Under the pieces are notes generated by a model that saw nothing but the letters and a program-made list of their open reading frames with translations, was not told the origin of the DNA and searched no databases. Shown in pieces: positions 37,088 to 47,876 of a stretch of 64,000 bases of DNA; position 1 is the stretch's first letter; the number at the start of each line of letters is the position of its first letter. The position numbers and the translations under genes are program-made. The stretch lies in the NCBI RefSeq assembly GCF_014158035.1, contig NZ_JACFXW010000001.1, forward strand, positions 1,364,001-1,428,000. Reading direction: 5' to 3'. Source of the DNA: Rhizobium sp. G21. Its GTDB lineage: Bacteria > Pseudomonadota > Alphaproteobacteria > Rhizobiales > Rhizobiaceae.

Positions 37088-37422
37088 CAGGTTGTCCTCA
37101 TCTTGTAGTCTTCGAAATACTCGATTGCTTTTGCGATGGCTTTGTCCTGCTCCTGCTTGGTCGATCCAGCGAGAAGGAGAACGATTTTTTGTCCGATGAC
37201 GGTGTAGAAGACGCGATACCCTTGAGCATATGATATCCGCATCTCAAACACGCCTTTGGCGCCGCTCAACTTCTTCCAGTCGCCAAAATCGCCACGGCCA
37301 GCCCTTTCGACGCGCGCCTGCAAGGCAAGGAACGCTCTCGCGTCCTTGAGCGAGTGATGCCAGATCTCGAACGGAGCCCTTCCGTCCCGTCTTGTATAGA
37401 TCTCGATCTCATACCGTTGCAT
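37087..37422 (-). CDS. higB: RelE/HigB-family toxin (phage Gp49-like)
   Basis: The 111-residue protein belongs to the RelE/ParE superfamily, Gp49-like branch, whose members usually cleave mRNA on the ribosome. Typical features are WHHSLKDARAFLALQARVER, GRGDFGDWKKL, the EMRISYAQGYRVFYT strand pair, and the KQEQDKAIAKA tail. It is the first gene of the pair. The module sits between dciA and dsbA, interrupting an otherwise familiar rhizobial gene order, which suggests insertion. Confidence 0.9.
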   Translation of the reverse strand: MQRYEIEIYTRRDGRAPFEIWHHSLKDARAFLALQARVERAGRGDFGDWKKLSGAKGVFEMRISYAQGYRVFYTVIGQKIVLLLAGSTKQEQDKAIAKAIEYFEDYKMRTT

Positions 37423-37430
37423 GGACTGGA

Positions 37431-37450
37431 GTGTAGGTTATAACCTACAC
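37431..37450. promoter_or_regulatory. Palindromic operator of the toxin-antitoxin operon
   Basis: A perfect 20-bp palindrome with half-site GTGTAGGTTA begins 9 bp upstream of the toxin start. Toxin-antitoxin operons are commonly autoregulated by binding of the antitoxin complex to such palindromes. Its centre, TTATAA, could overlap a -10 element. Confidence 0.75.
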
Positions 37451-37631
37451 CTAGTGCAAGCTCCGTCATCAGGAATGTGCAGTTCGGCCTGCCCCTGTCA
37501 AAATACGCAGTTCCGGCGCCTTCGCGTGTAATCATGTCACATTTGTTTGAACGGAGGACCATCCGTCATACTTGCGGCGTAAGAGCCTGCGGTATATCGA
37601 CAATACCACATTGGCCTTTTTAGGAGCACTC

Positions 37632-38408
37632 ATGTCCTACCTGTTCAAGAGCGCATCGCCGCGCCTGATGACCGTCGCGCTTCTGGCAGCCGCGAGCCTG
37701 GCGCTCGCCGCCTGCAGCGACGAGAAGAAGGCCGAGACGGCCGCGCCCGCCGCCAAGACGGAAACCGCGCAGTCGACGCCCGCCGCGACGCAGGCTGAGC
37801 CCGCCGTGAGCCCGGAGACCACCGCCTCCACGACGCCGGCGCAATTGCCGACGCCGGATGGCGAAGTGGATGTCGCGACGTTGATGGCGCCCGGTCCGCT
37901 GCCGGAAGTGTCGCTCGGCAAGGACGACGCCAAGGTGACGATCGTCGAATATATGTCGATGACCTGCCCGCATTGCGCCCGCTTCCACAATTCGGTCTTC
38001 GAAGAGATCAAGCAGAAATATATCGACAGCGGCAAGGCGCGCTTCGTTCTGCGCGAATTCCCGCTCGACAACCGCGCCGCCGCCGCCATCATGCTGGCCC
38101 GTTGCGCGCCCAAGGAACAGTATTTCCCGATGGTGTCGGCGCTGTTCAAGAGCCAGATGACCTGGGCGACCGCCGAAGACGGCCGCGCCGCCCTCCTGCA
38201 GATGGCGAAACTCGCCGGATTCTCCGAGCAGAGCTTCGAAGCCTGCTTGACGAACCAGAAGCTTCTGGATGAAGTGAACGCCACGCGCGAAAAGGCGTCC
38301 AAGGATTTCGGCGTGGATTCCACTCCGACCTTCTTCATCAATGGCAAGCGTTACGCCGGGGAAATGAGCGTTGCGGAAATGTCGGCTCTCATTGACGCCG
38401 CTGAATAA
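37632..38408 (+). CDS. DsbA-like thioredoxin-fold lipoprotein
   Basis: The 258-residue protein begins with a signal peptide ending in a lipobox (LALAAC), so it is probably membrane-anchored in the periplasm. A Pro/Ala/Thr-rich linker (about residues 25-85) is followed by a DsbA-type thioredoxin domain with active site CPHC in EYMSMTCPHCARFH and a cis-Pro in DSTPTFFING. It is expected to introduce or isomerise disulfides. AGGAG precedes the ATG at 37632. In rhizobia a dsbA-type gene commonly precedes smc, as here. Confidence 0.9.
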   Translation: MSYLFKSASPRLMTVALLAAASLALAACSDEKKAETAAPAAKTETAQSTPAATQAEPAVSPETTASTTPAQLPTPDGEVDVATLMAPGPLPEVSLGKDDAKVTIVEYMSMTCPHCARFHNSVFEEIKQKYIDSGKARFVLREFPLDNRAAAAIMLARCAPKEQYFPMVSALFKSQMTWATAEDGRAALLQMAKLAGFSEQSFEACLTNQKLLDEVNATREKASKDFGVDSTPTFFINGKRYAGEMSVAEMSALIDAAE

Positions 38409-38426
38409 GCACTCCCGACCGTTCAC

Positions 38427-38463
38427 CGAAACGGGCGACAGCCTCTGGCTGTCGCCCGTTTCG
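38427..38463 (+). terminator. Strong hairpin between the dsbA-like gene and smc
   Basis: A 17-bp perfect stem (CGAAACGGGCGACAGCC with its complement) closes on a TCT loop, 19 bp after the stop. Few Ts follow, so it may be a weak terminator or mRNA-stabilising structure. Confidence 0.7.
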
Positions 38464-38501
38464 GCGTTTAATGTCCTGTCGTCGGCGCCGGGGACCGCGC
38501 G

Positions 38502-41500
38502 ATGAAATTCACCAAGCTGCGCATCACCGGCTTCAAATCCTTCGTCGAGCCCTCGGAATTCCTGATCGAGCCGGGGCTGACCGGCGTCGTCGGTCCGAAC
38601 GGCTGCGGCAAGTCCAATCTTGTGGAATCGCTCCGCTGGGTGATGGGCGAGAATTCCTACAAAAACATGCGCGCCTCCGGCATGGATGACGTGATCTTTT
38701 CCGGATCCGGCCAGCGCCCGGCGCGCAACTCCGCCGAAGTCGGGCTGTTCATCGACAATTCCGACCGCACCGCGCCGGCCGCCTTCAACGACGCCGACGA
38801 ATTGCAGGTCAGCCGCCGCATCGAGCGCGAACAGGGCTCGGTCTACCGGATCAACGGCAAGGAAGCCCGCGCCCGCGACGTGCAACTGCTGTTCGCCGAC
38901 GCCTCGACCGGCGCGCGCTCCCCGCCATGGTCGGCCAGGGGCGCATCGGCGAACTCATTCAGGCCAAGCCCCAGGCGCGCCGGCAATTGCTCGAAGAGGC
39001 GGCCGGCATTTCCGGCCTGCATTCGCGCCGCCACGAGGCCGAACTTCGCCTTAAGGCCGCCGAGACCAATCTCGAACGGCTGGAGGATGTGACCACCCAG
39101 CTCACCAGCCAGATCGAAAGCCTGAAGCGCCAGGCGCGCCAGGCCAACCGCTTCAAGCAGCTTTCGGCCTCGATCCGCGCCGAAGAGGCCAAACTGCTGC
39201 ATATCCGCTGGGCCGAGGCCAAGACGGCGGAAGCCGAGGCCGACAGCCAACTCAACCAGACCACCAATCTGGTGGCCGAGCGCGCCCAGACGCAGATGGA
39301 GGCGGCCAAGACCCATGCGATCGAGGGGCTCCGCATGCCGGAACTGCGCGAGGCCGAGGTTCAGGCCGCCGCCGCGTTGCAGCGCCTCACCATCGCCCGC
39401 AGCCAGCTCGACGAGGATTTCCGCCGGCTCGACCAGCGGAGGCAGGAGCTCGAACGCCGCATTGCCCAGCTGTCCGCCGACATCGCCCGCGAAAAGCAGA
39501 TGATCGCCGGCAACAGCGAAATCCTCTCCCGCCTCGACGAGGAAGAGGAGGAGTTGCGCGCCCATGCCGAAGACGCGGCGATCCGCGCCCAGGAGCTGAA
39601 AGAGCAGTTGGCGGAGGCCGCCGAAAACGTGGACGACGCCGAGCGCCGCATGCAGGAACTGACCGCCGAACGCGCCGAAGCCGCCGCCGGCCGCCAGCAG
39701 ACGGAACGCTTCCTGGCCGATATCGCCCAGCGTCGCCTGAGGCTGGAGCGGCAAGTCATGGACGCCCGCCGCGATCTGGAAACCATCGAGGCCAAGCTCG
39801 CCGCACTCCCCGATCCCGACGAAAAGCGCGAGGCGCTGGAGGCGGCCGAGATCGCCCATGACGATGGCGAACAGGCGGCGCTCACGGCTGAAAAGCGACT
39901 GGCCGACGCGCGTCTGCAGGAAGGCGCCAGCCGCCGACCGCTCGAAGAGGCGCGTTCGGCGCTGCAGATGCTGGAGACCGAGGCGCGCACCATCCGCAAG
40001 ATGCTGGCCGCAAGCGGCGAAAGCGCGGCCGCACCCGTTTCGGAACTCGTCGAAGCCGCCTCGGGCTGGGAAACTGCCTTGGGCGCAGCCCTCGGCGACG
40101 ATCTCGATTCCCCGCTCGATGCCGCGGCCGCCAAATATTGGCGGCTCAATCCCGGCCAAGGCGACCCAGTGCTTCCCGCCGGCGTCGAGCCCCTGTCGCG
40201 GCATGTCACGGCCCCTGCCGAGCTGTCGCGCCGTCTCGCCCAGATCGGCGTCGTCTCCGAGGATGATGGTCCCCGGCTGATGGCGTCGCTCGCAGCCGGG
40301 CAGCGGCTGGTGTCGCGCTCGGGCGCGCTCTGGCGCTGGGACGGGCATGTCACGGAAGCCGGCGCGCCGAGCGCGGCGGCGCTGCGCCTGACGCAGAAGA
40401 ACCGGCTCGCAGCCCTCGAGAACGAAATCGAGGAAGCCCGCTTCCGGCTGGAAGATTGCGAGGCGGCGCATGAGGCGGCGCGCGAGGCTCTGCAAACGGC
40501 CGAGACACGCCTGCAACAGGCCCGCGACATGGCTCGCCTTCTCGCCCGCAAGCTGACGGAAGCCCGCGAGGCGCTGTCAGCGGCGGAAAAAGCCAGCGCC
40601 GATCTCGCCCGCCTTCGCGATCTCGGCGCCGAACAGATCGCCGGCTACGAGACCCAGATCGAGGATTTTGCGGTCCAGGAGGAAGAGGCGCGGCTGACGC
40701 TTGCCGATACGCCTGATCTTTCCGCGCTGGATCTCGCGCTCCGTGAACAGACGGCGCTCGTGGCCGAGCATCGCGCCCGGTTGGCGGAAGCCCGCGCCGC
40801 CCATGACGGCGAAGCCCGCGACAACGACGCCCGCGCCCGCCGCCTGACCGCCATCGCCAGCGAGCGCCGCTTGTGGCGCGACCGCGAACAGAGCGCCGCC
40901 GCCCAGATCGAGACGCTGGAGACGCGCGAGGAAGAGGCGCGGATCGAGCTCGAGGATCTGCTCCAGGCGCCCGAGGAATTCGAGGATCGCCGGCGGGCGC
41001 TGCTCAGCGAATTGCAGAAGGCCGAGGCCGCGCGCAAGGACGCCGCCGACCGTCTGCAGGCGCAGGAAAATCGCGAGCGCGACGCCGACCGCGCCGCAAG
41101 CCAGGCGCTGGCTGCCCTTGCCGATGCGCGCGAAAAACGCGGCCGCGCCGAAGAACGGTTGCTGTCGACCCGCGAAATGCGGATCGCGCAGGAACTCCGC
41201 ATCCGCGAAACGCTGAACGTCGCCCCGCATGAGGTGTTCCGGCTGACGGGGCTTGCGGTCGACGACAAGCTTCCCGAGATCCGCGGCATCGAAATCGAGG
41301 TCGAGCGGCTGAAGATGGAGCGCGAACGGCTGGGCGCCGTCAATCTGCGCGCCGAAGAAGAACAGGCCGAACTGACCGAAAAACTGAACAACCTGATCCG
41401 CGAACGCGACGACGTCATCGATGCGATCCGCAAATTGCGCTCAGCTATCCAGAACCTCAACCGCGAGGGTCGCGACCGGCTGATGGTGGCTTTCGACGCC

Positions 41501-41956
41501 GTCAATCAGCAGTTCAAGCGACTGTTCACCCATCTCTTCAATGGTGGCGAGGCGGAGTTGCAACTGATCGAAAGCGACGATCCGCTCGAAGCCGGCCTCG
41601 AAATCCTCGCCCGTCCACCGGGCAAGAAGCCGCAGACCATGACGCTGCTGTCGGGCGGCGAACAGGCGCTGACGGCGATGGCGCTGATCTTCGCCGTCTT
41701 TCTCACCAATCCCGCGCCGATCTGCGTGCTCGACGAAGTCGACGCGCCGCTCGACGACCACAATGTCGAGCGCTATTGCAACCTGCTCGACGAGATGGCC
41801 AGCACCACCCAGACCCGTTTCCTCGTCATCACTCACAACCCCATCACCATGGCCCGCATGAACCGCCTCTACGGCGTCACCATGGCCGAACTGGGAGTCA
41901 GCCAGCTGGTCAGCGTCGACCTGCAGACGGCGGAACGGCTGGTGGATGTGGCGTGA
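38502..41956 (+). CDS. smc: Chromosome segregation ATPase SMC, frame broken once
   Basis: SMC forms the core of the condensin-like complex that organises the chromosome. The N-terminal head has [10 protein letters not shown] and Walker [10 protein letters not shown]. Two long coiled coils flank a hinge, and the C-terminal head has the [17 protein letters not shown] signature and Walker [14 protein letters not shown]. The frame changes in a four-C run at 38920-38923 ([15 protein letters not shown]); one added C restores 1151 residues, the normal alphaproteobacterial length. Loss of SMC would be harmful, so a sequencing deletion is the best explanation. Confidence 0.95.
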
Positions 41957-41988
41957 GGATCTGACGTTGGGACCGGATTGAAGCTGCG

Positions 41989-42390
41989 CTACGCCAGAAA
42001 GTCCTGCAGCCTTTCCGCCAGCGCCGCGTCGTCCCTCATCTCGCATTCCCATACCGTCAGCACGCGCCAGCCGGTCTCGGCGAGCGCGGTTTGATGGGCG
42101 GCGTCGCGGGCGCGGTTGCGGGCGATCTTCTGGGACCAGTATTCGGCATTGGTCTTCGGCGCGCGGGCGCCGCGGGCGCAGTCATGGCCGTGCCAGAAAC
42201 AGCCATGGACGAAGATCAGCTTGCGGCGGCCGGGAAAGACGAGGTCGGGTTTTCCGGGCAGGTCGGCGCGATGGAGACGGTAACGGTAGCCAAGGCCGGT
42301 CAGCAGCTTGCGCAGCTCGAGTTCGGGAGCGGTGTGCTTGGATTTGACCCGCCGCATCACCGCGCTGCGCTGTTCGGGCGTCTCGCTCAC
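41989..42390 (-). CDS. vsr: Very short patch repair endonuclease
   Basis: The 133-residue protein is a Vsr endonuclease, which nicks beside T:G mismatches arising from deamination of 5-methylcytosine. Conserved parts are MRRVKSKHTAPELELRKLL, the catalytic Asp in GKPDLVFPGRRKLIFVHGCF, and FWHGHDC with zinc-binding residues. The GTG start at 42390 overlaps the corrected stop of the C5 methyltransferase gene (GTGA), so the two are coupled. This pairing matches the known dcm-vsr arrangement. Confidence 0.93.
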   Translation of the reverse strand: MSETPEQRSAVMRRVKSKHTAPELELRKLLTGLGYRYRLHRADLPGKPDLVFPGRRKLIFVHGCFWHGHDCARGARAPKTNAEYWSQKIARNRARDAAHQTALAETGWRVLTVWECEMRDDAALAERLQDFLA

Positions 42391-43545
42391 GCCGCCCGTC
42401 TCCCGATCTTGGAGGCGGCCAACAGCGGCTCAAACAAATGACGGGCGAGATGGCCGACCACCGGCACGGCGACGACGGTCGCCGGTCAGGTGATAGGCGT
42501 CGGTGTAGGAGCCGGGCAGGATGTAGCTGTCGGGCAGCCCCATCAACCGCGCCGTCTCGCGGGCGGTCAGGAGACGGGCGGCGAGTTTTCCGCCCTCGAC
42601 GATCAGGATCGATTGCCGGCTGGAGCCGCCGGCGGGGGTGCGCAGGCAGCCGGCGAGGCCGTCGAAGCGGATTTCGGCCCGCTGGATCTTGCCGCCCTCG
42701 CCATCGGGCCGGGTGCGCTTGTAGAGCGCGCCGACGCGGCGGACGCCATCGGCTCTAGCGGCGTCGAGTTTAGTGCGGTTGTTGGCGTCCATCATCGACA
42801 GCAGCGTCTCGAGCCGCTCTTCCGACAGCCAGCGGGCGCCGGCGGGATCGGTCTCGATGACGTCGATCAACGCGATATTGCGGCGGGCGGGCGCAGGCAG
42901 CCGCCACCACAGCCAATGATCGGCGGCCTCCTCCGAAAGGCGGGCATGGGCGGCGATCAGCGCCGGCGAATGCCAGTCCGCGGAGGGACCGGCGGCGATG
43001 CAATCGGAAGGAAGATCCAGTCCTTGCTTCACTGCGACGATGAACAGGCGCGGCCGCGACTGCGGCAGGAAGCGCGCGGCGTCGATGACCATGGCGCCGA
43101 AGCGATAGCCGCCGGAGACGAGCGCCTCGCCGATGGCGGCGAAATCGCGGCCGCCATGCGAGGTGAGCGCGCCGCAGACATTTTCGAGCGCGATGATCCC
43201 GGGGGCGCGGCCTTCGGCGTCGAGCGCCTGCATCAGCCGCCAGAAGGTCCAGAAGGTTCCCGAGCGCGCGCCGCCGAGACCCGCGCCGACGCCGGCCAGC
43301 GACAGATCCTGACAGGGGAAAGAGGCCCACGCCAGATCGGCGCGTCCGGGGAGGTCGCTCGCCTGGAGAAGGTTGATGTCCTGAAGCTTCAACCAGTCGC
43401 CGCCCCAATTGGCGCGATAGGCGCGGGCCTTGCCGGCGTCGAGATCATTGGCGAGCAGGCAGGACCAGCTTTCGCCCAGCCCGGCGCGGACCATGCCGCC
43501 GCCGGCGAAGAATTCGTAATAGCGCGGTGATTCCGTCTTCTGCAT
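42387..43545 (-). CDS. DNA (cytosine-5) methyltransferase, frame broken near the end
   Basis: This C5 methyltransferase has motif I FFAGGGMVRAGLG, catalytic PCQDLSLAG (motif IV), ENVCGALTS (motif VI) and QSRPRLFIVAV (motif VIII). The region from about residue 190 to 340 would hold the target-recognition domain. The frame is lost near 42477-42480, after AYHLTGD; removing one base gives VVAVPVVGHLARHLFEPLL, the usual motif X end, and a stop at 42387. The corrected length is about 385 residues. No restriction enzyme gene adjoins it; Vsr does. The recognition sequence is not predictable from here. Confidence 0.88.
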
Positions 43546-43722
43546 GCGCCATCCTAATCGATCTCGGCGGCCGGCGCAGCGGTTTTGAGCGAAGCGCTCA
43601 TCGGCCTCGCCTATACGAAAACTATACGCGCCTTTATGCGGATTTTACGCCGTCCTTATGCGCCCTCGCCTATAGACTGGAGGCCGCCATGCGCGGCTCT
43701 CACCAGTAAAGGCGCCCGCAGC

Positions 43723-45624
43723 ATGCATGCTCCCCAGTCCCAAACCGGCTCGAAAACCTCGATGGGCCGGCTTCTCGCCCTCTCGCTCGGCTCGATCGGC
43801 GTCGTCTACGGCGATATCGGCACGTCTCCTCTTTATGCGTTTCGCGAGGCGCTTCGCCCCGTGGCGCAAGACGGCGTCACGCCCGACGAGGTGATCGGCA
43901 TCATCTCGCTGATGCTGTGGACGCTGACCATCATCGTCACGGTCAAATATGTGGTCTTCCTGCTGCGGGCCGACAATAAGGGCGAAGGCGGAACGCTGTC
44001 GTTGCTGGCCTTGCTGTCGCGCAAGCTGGAAGGTCGGCATGCCCATGTGCTGATCCTGCTCGGGCTGATCGGCGCGGCGCTGTTCATCGGCGACGCCATG
44101 ATCACCCCGGCGCTGTCGGTGATGTCGGCGGTCGAAGGCATGAAATTCGTCGCTCCCGGCCTCAGCCGCTTCGTGCTGCCGGTCAGCGTCGTGATCCTCA
44201 TCTTGCTCTTCGCCGTGCAGTCGCGCGGCACAGGCGCGGTGTCGAAGGCCTTCGGCCCGATCACGCTGGTCTGGTTCATCACGCTGGCCGCAGCCGGCGT
44301 CAGCCATATCGCGGATGATCCCCGCATTTTCGCGGCGCTCAATCCGTTCAACGCCGTGAGTTTCCTGATCCATGGCGGATTTTCGGCGCTGATCGTGCTG
44401 GGCGCGGTGTTTCTGACGGTCACTGGCGCGGAAGCGCTTTACGCCGATCTCGGCCATTTCGGCCGCAAGCCGATCCAGCTCGCCTGGCTGGCGGTGGTCT
44501 ATCCGGCGCTGACGCTCAATTATCTCGGACAGGGCGCCTTCGTGCTGAACGACGCGCGCGCCATCGAGGACCCGTTCTATCTGATGTTTCCGGAATGGTC
44601 GCTGATTCCGGTGATCCTGCTCGCCACCGCCGCCACCATCATCGCAAGCCAGGCCGTGATCACCGGCGCCTTCTCGCTGGTCAGCCAGGCGATCCATCTC
44701 GGCTTCCTGCCGCGCATGGACATACACCACACCTCGCATACCGACACCGGCCAGATCTATCTGCCGATGGTCAACACCTTCCTGTTGTTCGGCGTGATGA
44801 TGCTGGTGCTGATCTTCCAGACGTCGGAATCGCTCGCCACCGCCTATGGCATTTCGGTGACCGGGGCGATGGTGGTGACCACCATCATGTTCTTCGATTT
44901 CCTGCGCATCGAATGGAAATGGTCGCTCGGAGCGGCGCTGTCGCTCATCCTGCCGCTGGCGGTGCTGGAACTGGTGTTTCTCGGCGCCAATCTCATCAAG
45001 ATCCATGACGGCGGCTATGTGCCGATCGGCATTGCGGCGCTGGTTGTGCTGGTGATGTGGACCTGGCGGCGCGGCGCGGCGATCGTCTCGGACAAATCCC
45101 GCCGCAGCCATGTCGCGCTCCGGGCTTTCGTGAAATCGATCGAAAAGGAAAGCGCGCATGGGCCACATCCGATTCCCGGCTGCGGCATCTTCCTGACGTC
45201 CGAGCCGGATGCGACGCCGTCGGCGCTGCTCCACAATATCAAGCACAACAGGGTGCTGCATCAGCAGAACATCATCCTGACCATCCGCACGGACGCGGCG
45301 CCGACCGTGCCGCCCTCCGAACGCGGCAAGATGGAGCGGATCTCCGAACGCTTTTCGCTGTTGACGCTGACCTTCGGCTTCATGGACACGCCGAATGTGT
45401 CGCAGGCGCTGGCCCAGATGCGCAAAGAAGGGCTGAAATTCGACATCATGTCGACCACCTTCTTCGTCGGCCGCCGCAAGCTGGTGTCCGATCCCAATTC
45501 CGGCATGCCGGCCTGGCAGGACAGGCTGTTCATCGGTCTCGCCGGCATGGGCACCGACCCGTCGGACTACTTCCGTCTGCCGGCGAACCGGGTTATCGAA
45601 CTGGGATCGCATGTCAGCGTGTGA
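43723..45624 (+). CDS. kup: Low-affinity potassium uptake protein Kup
   Basis: The 633-residue protein is a KUP/HAK/KT-type K+/H+ symporter with about 12 membrane helices in the first ~430 residues and a soluble C-terminal domain. The family start [20 protein letters not shown] is clear, as are [17 protein letters not shown] and [10 protein letters not shown]. The ATG at 43723 gives a normal N-terminus. A kdpD-like kinase and kdpE regulator follow after three bases, which is unusual for kup and suggests two-component control of this transporter. Confidence 0.94.
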   Translation: MHAPQSQTGSKTSMGRLLALSLGSIGVVYGDIGTSPLYAFREALRPVAQDGVTPDEVIGIISLMLWTLTIIVTVKYVVFLLRADNKGEGGTLSLLALLSRKLEGRHAHVLILLGLIGAALFIGDAMITPALSVMSAVEGMKFVAPGLSRFVLPVSVVILILLFAVQSRGTGAVSKAFGPITLVWFITLAAAGVSHIADDPRIFAALNPFNAVSFLIHGGFSALIVLGAVFLTVTGAEALYADLGHFGRKPIQLAWLAVVYPALTLNYLGQGAFVLNDARAIEDPFYLMFPEWSLIPVILLATAATIIASQAVITGAFSLVSQAIHLGFLPRMDIHHTSHTDTGQIYLPMVNTFLLFGVMMLVLIFQTSESLATAYGISVTGAMVVTTIMFFDFLRIEWKWSLGAALSLILPLAVLELVFLGANLIKIHDGGYVPIGIAALVVLVMWTWRRGAAIVSDKSRRSHVALRAFVKSIEKESAHGPHPIPGCGIFLTSEPDATPSALLHNIKHNRVLHQQNIILTIRTDAAPTVPPSERGKMERISERFSLLTLTFGFMDTPNVSQALAQMRKEGLKFDIMSTTFFVGRRKLVSDPNSGMPAWQDRLFIGLAGMGTDPSDYFRLPANRVIELGSHVSV

Positions 45625-45627
45625 GTC

Positions 45628-47139
45628 ATGACCGAAAACACCCGTCGCATCATCGCTGCGAACACCAGCCGCCCCGAGACGTCGGGGCGGGCCTATGTCT
45701 GGGCGGCGGCGATGGCGGCGGCGGCGACGATGATCGCCCTGCCCTTCCGCTCGCTGACCGATTCCGACACGCTGACGCTGGTTTATATGACGGCTGTGGT
45801 CGCGACCGCGCTCCGTTACGGCCTCGGACCGTCGGTTCTCGCCTCGGTGCTGTCGGTGGCGGCGTTCAACCTCGTCTTCGTCGAGCCCTATTACACGTTC
45901 GAGGCGCTGAGCGCGGACGCCTATTTCACTTTCGCGATCATGTTCGCGACCTCGCTGATCGTGGCGGCCATGACCTCCGGACTGTCGCGGCGCATGTCGC
46001 ATGCAGGGCGCGAACAGGCGCGCACGCGGCGGCTGCTCGATTTCGCCCGCGATCTGTCGCGCGCCACCAGCCCGGCGGAAATTCACGCCGCGGCCGTGGC
46101 GCATCTGGCGCGGGACTATGAAGGGAATGTCAGCCTGCATCTCGCCGACGCATCGGAGACCCGCTTCTGGCAAGGGCCAGAGCGTGACCGAACACGCGTC
46201 GCCGAGGCTATCCGCATGAACGCCGGCGCCAATCTCGCCGTTGAGGAAGAGATCTGGATCGCCAGGCTGGAGGCCGCCGGCGAGACAGTGGGATGGTTGG
46301 CGCTGGAACGGATGGAGGCGGGTTCGCCCTCGGGAGAGGCGTCGCTGGAGTTTGAGACATTGGCCGCACTGATGGCGGGCGCGGTGGCGCGGGCGGAGAA
46401 GACCGAAGAAGCGGCCCATGCCGAAGCCGCGCGCGAGGCCGAAACGCTGCGCAACGTGCTGCTGTCCTCGCTGTCGCATGATCTGCGGACGCCGCTGACC
46501 GTGCTCGGCGGCACCATCGGGGCGCTGGCGCGCATGCGGCGCAAACTGCCGCGCGAGGCGATGGAGGAAGTGGCGAGCCTGTCGCGCCAGATCGCCTATC
46601 TGCAAAAATTCACCGGCAATCTTTTGAAGATCTCGGCGATTTCGTCCGGCGATCTCAAGCTCAACCGGCAGGTCTATACGATCCAGGAGATCGTCGGGGC
46701 GGCGCTCACGCGCATGTCCGAGCGCAAGGGCGGACGAACGATCCGCACCGCAATTTCAGGCGACATTCCGCTGGTGGAGATCGACGGGGCGCTGATCGAA
46801 CAGGTGGTCGCCAATCTCGTCGAGAACGCCATCGAACATACGGACAACGACGGCGAGATCGCGGTGGAGCTTGCCACGCGCGGCGCCTTCGTCCAGATCT
46901 CGATCTCCGACAATGGGCCGGGCCTTTCGCCAGGAGACGAAGACATGGTGTTCGAACGCTTCCGCACCGGCAGCCATATCGGCTCCGATCGCAAATCGGC
47001 CGGTGCCTCCGGCCTCGGCCTCGCCATCTGCCGCGGTGTGGTGGAGGCGCATGGCGGCCGCATCGACGCGGGCAACAATCCCGGCGGCGGCGCGCGCTTC
47101 TATTTCACCCTGCCCGCGCTCGAACAGGCGGCGGCGTGA
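45628..47139 (+). CDS. KdpD-like sensor histidine kinase lacking the N-terminal KdpD/Usp domains
   Basis: The 503-residue protein starts directly with the four-helix DUF4118 membrane domain of KdpD (about residues 25-125; FNLVFVEPYYTFEALSADAY). A GAF-like region follows, then HisKA with the phospho-His in SLSHDLRTPL, and HATPase with NLVENAIEH and DNGPGLS. Classical KdpD has about 390 extra N-terminal residues (KdpD and USP domains), which are missing. It lies between kup and kdpE with minimal spacing. I infer sensing of K+ limitation or turgor. Confidence 0.88.
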   Translation: MTENTRRIIAANTSRPETSGRAYVWAAAMAAAATMIALPFRSLTDSDTLTLVYMTAVVATALRYGLGPSVLASVLSVAAFNLVFVEPYYTFEALSADAYFTFAIMFATSLIVAAMTSGLSRRMSHAGREQARTRRLLDFARDLSRATSPAEIHAAAVAHLARDYEGNVSLHLADASETRFWQGPERDRTRVAEAIRMNAGANLAVEEEIWIARLEAAGETVGWLALERMEAGSPSGEASLEFETLAALMAGAVARAEKTEEAAHAEAAREAETLRNVLLSSLSHDLRTPLTVLGGTIGALARMRRKLPREAMEEVASLSRQIAYLQKFTGNLLKISAISSGDLKLNRQVYTIQEIVGAALTRMSERKGGRTIRTAISGDIPLVEIDGALIEQVVANLVENAIEHTDNDGEIAVELATRGAFVQISISDNGPGLSPGDEDMVFERFRTGSHIGSDRKSAGASGLGLAICRGVVEAHGGRIDAGNNPGGGARFYFTLPALEQAAA

Positions 47140-47822
47140 TGGGCGCTTCCGTGCTGATCGTCGAGGACGAACGCGAGATCCGCCGGCTGGTGTCGGCGGC
47201 GCTGAGACTCGCCGATTTCGAGGCGATCGAGGCGGAAACCGGCAAAGCGGGACAACAGGCGCTGATCGGCCGGCGCCCCGATCTCGTGCTCCTCGATCTC
47301 GGCCTGCCCGACATGGACGGACAGGACTGGATCCTCAGTGTGCGCGAATGGTCCAAGACGCCGATCATCGTGCTCTCGGCCCGCGACCAGGAGGCTGAGA
47401 AGATCGCGGCGCTGGAAAACGGCGCCGACGACTATCTCACCAAGCCCTTCTCCTCCGGCGAACTCATCGCCCGCATCCGGGTGGCGCTCAGACATGCGCA
47501 TGCGACCGAGGACGCAGACGAGCCGACCTTGCGTTTCGAGGAGCTGGAGATCGACCTCGCCGCCCGTCGCGTCAGCCTGGGCGACGACGAGGTGCGGCTG
47601 ACGCCGATCGAATACAAGTTGCTGATCACGCTGGCGCGCCACGCCGGAAAGGTGCTGACCCATGGGCAATTGATGAAGGAAATCTGGGGCAAGCGCGCCG
47701 CCGACAACAATCAGGGCCTTCGCATCCACACCCAGCATCTGCGCGAGAAACTGAAAGACGACCCGCTCGCGCCGCGCTTCATCATCACCGAGCCGGGGAT
47801 CGGTTATAGATTCAAGGGGTGA
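47139..47822 (+). CDS. kdpE: KdpE-like OmpR-family response regulator
   Basis: The 227-residue regulator has a receiver domain with acidic pair VEDE, phospho-acceptor in VLLDLGLPDMDG, and K in LTKPFSSGEL. A C-terminal OmpR-type winged helix follows (about residues 130-225; LTPIEYKLLITLARHAGKVLTHGQLM). The ATG overlaps the last base of the kinase stop, so the pair is translationally coupled. No kdpFABC genes are in the window, so kup itself may be the target. Confidence 0.93.
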   Translation: MGASVLIVEDEREIRRLVSAALRLADFEAIEAETGKAGQQALIGRRPDLVLLDLGLPDMDGQDWILSVREWSKTPIIVLSARDQEAEKIAALENGADDYLTKPFSSGELIARIRVALRHAHATEDADEPTLRFEELEIDLAARRVSLGDDEVRLTPIEYKLLITLARHAGKVLTHGQLMKEIWGKRAADNNQGLRIHTQHLREKLKDDPLAPRFIITEPGIGYRFKG

Positions 47823-47876
47823 ACGCAAGGCGGCGCGCGCGACGCAACCCCGGCTATGCCGCGAATATTTTTACAA

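Noticed and set aside
43645..46605. 986-codon open frame on the minus strand
   Set aside because: It is antisense to kup and the kdpD-like gene and its translation is Arg/His/Gly-rich with no domain.
45628..47822. Complete Kdp ATPase system
   Set aside because: Only the kinase-like and regulator genes are present; kdpF, A, B and C are absent from the window.
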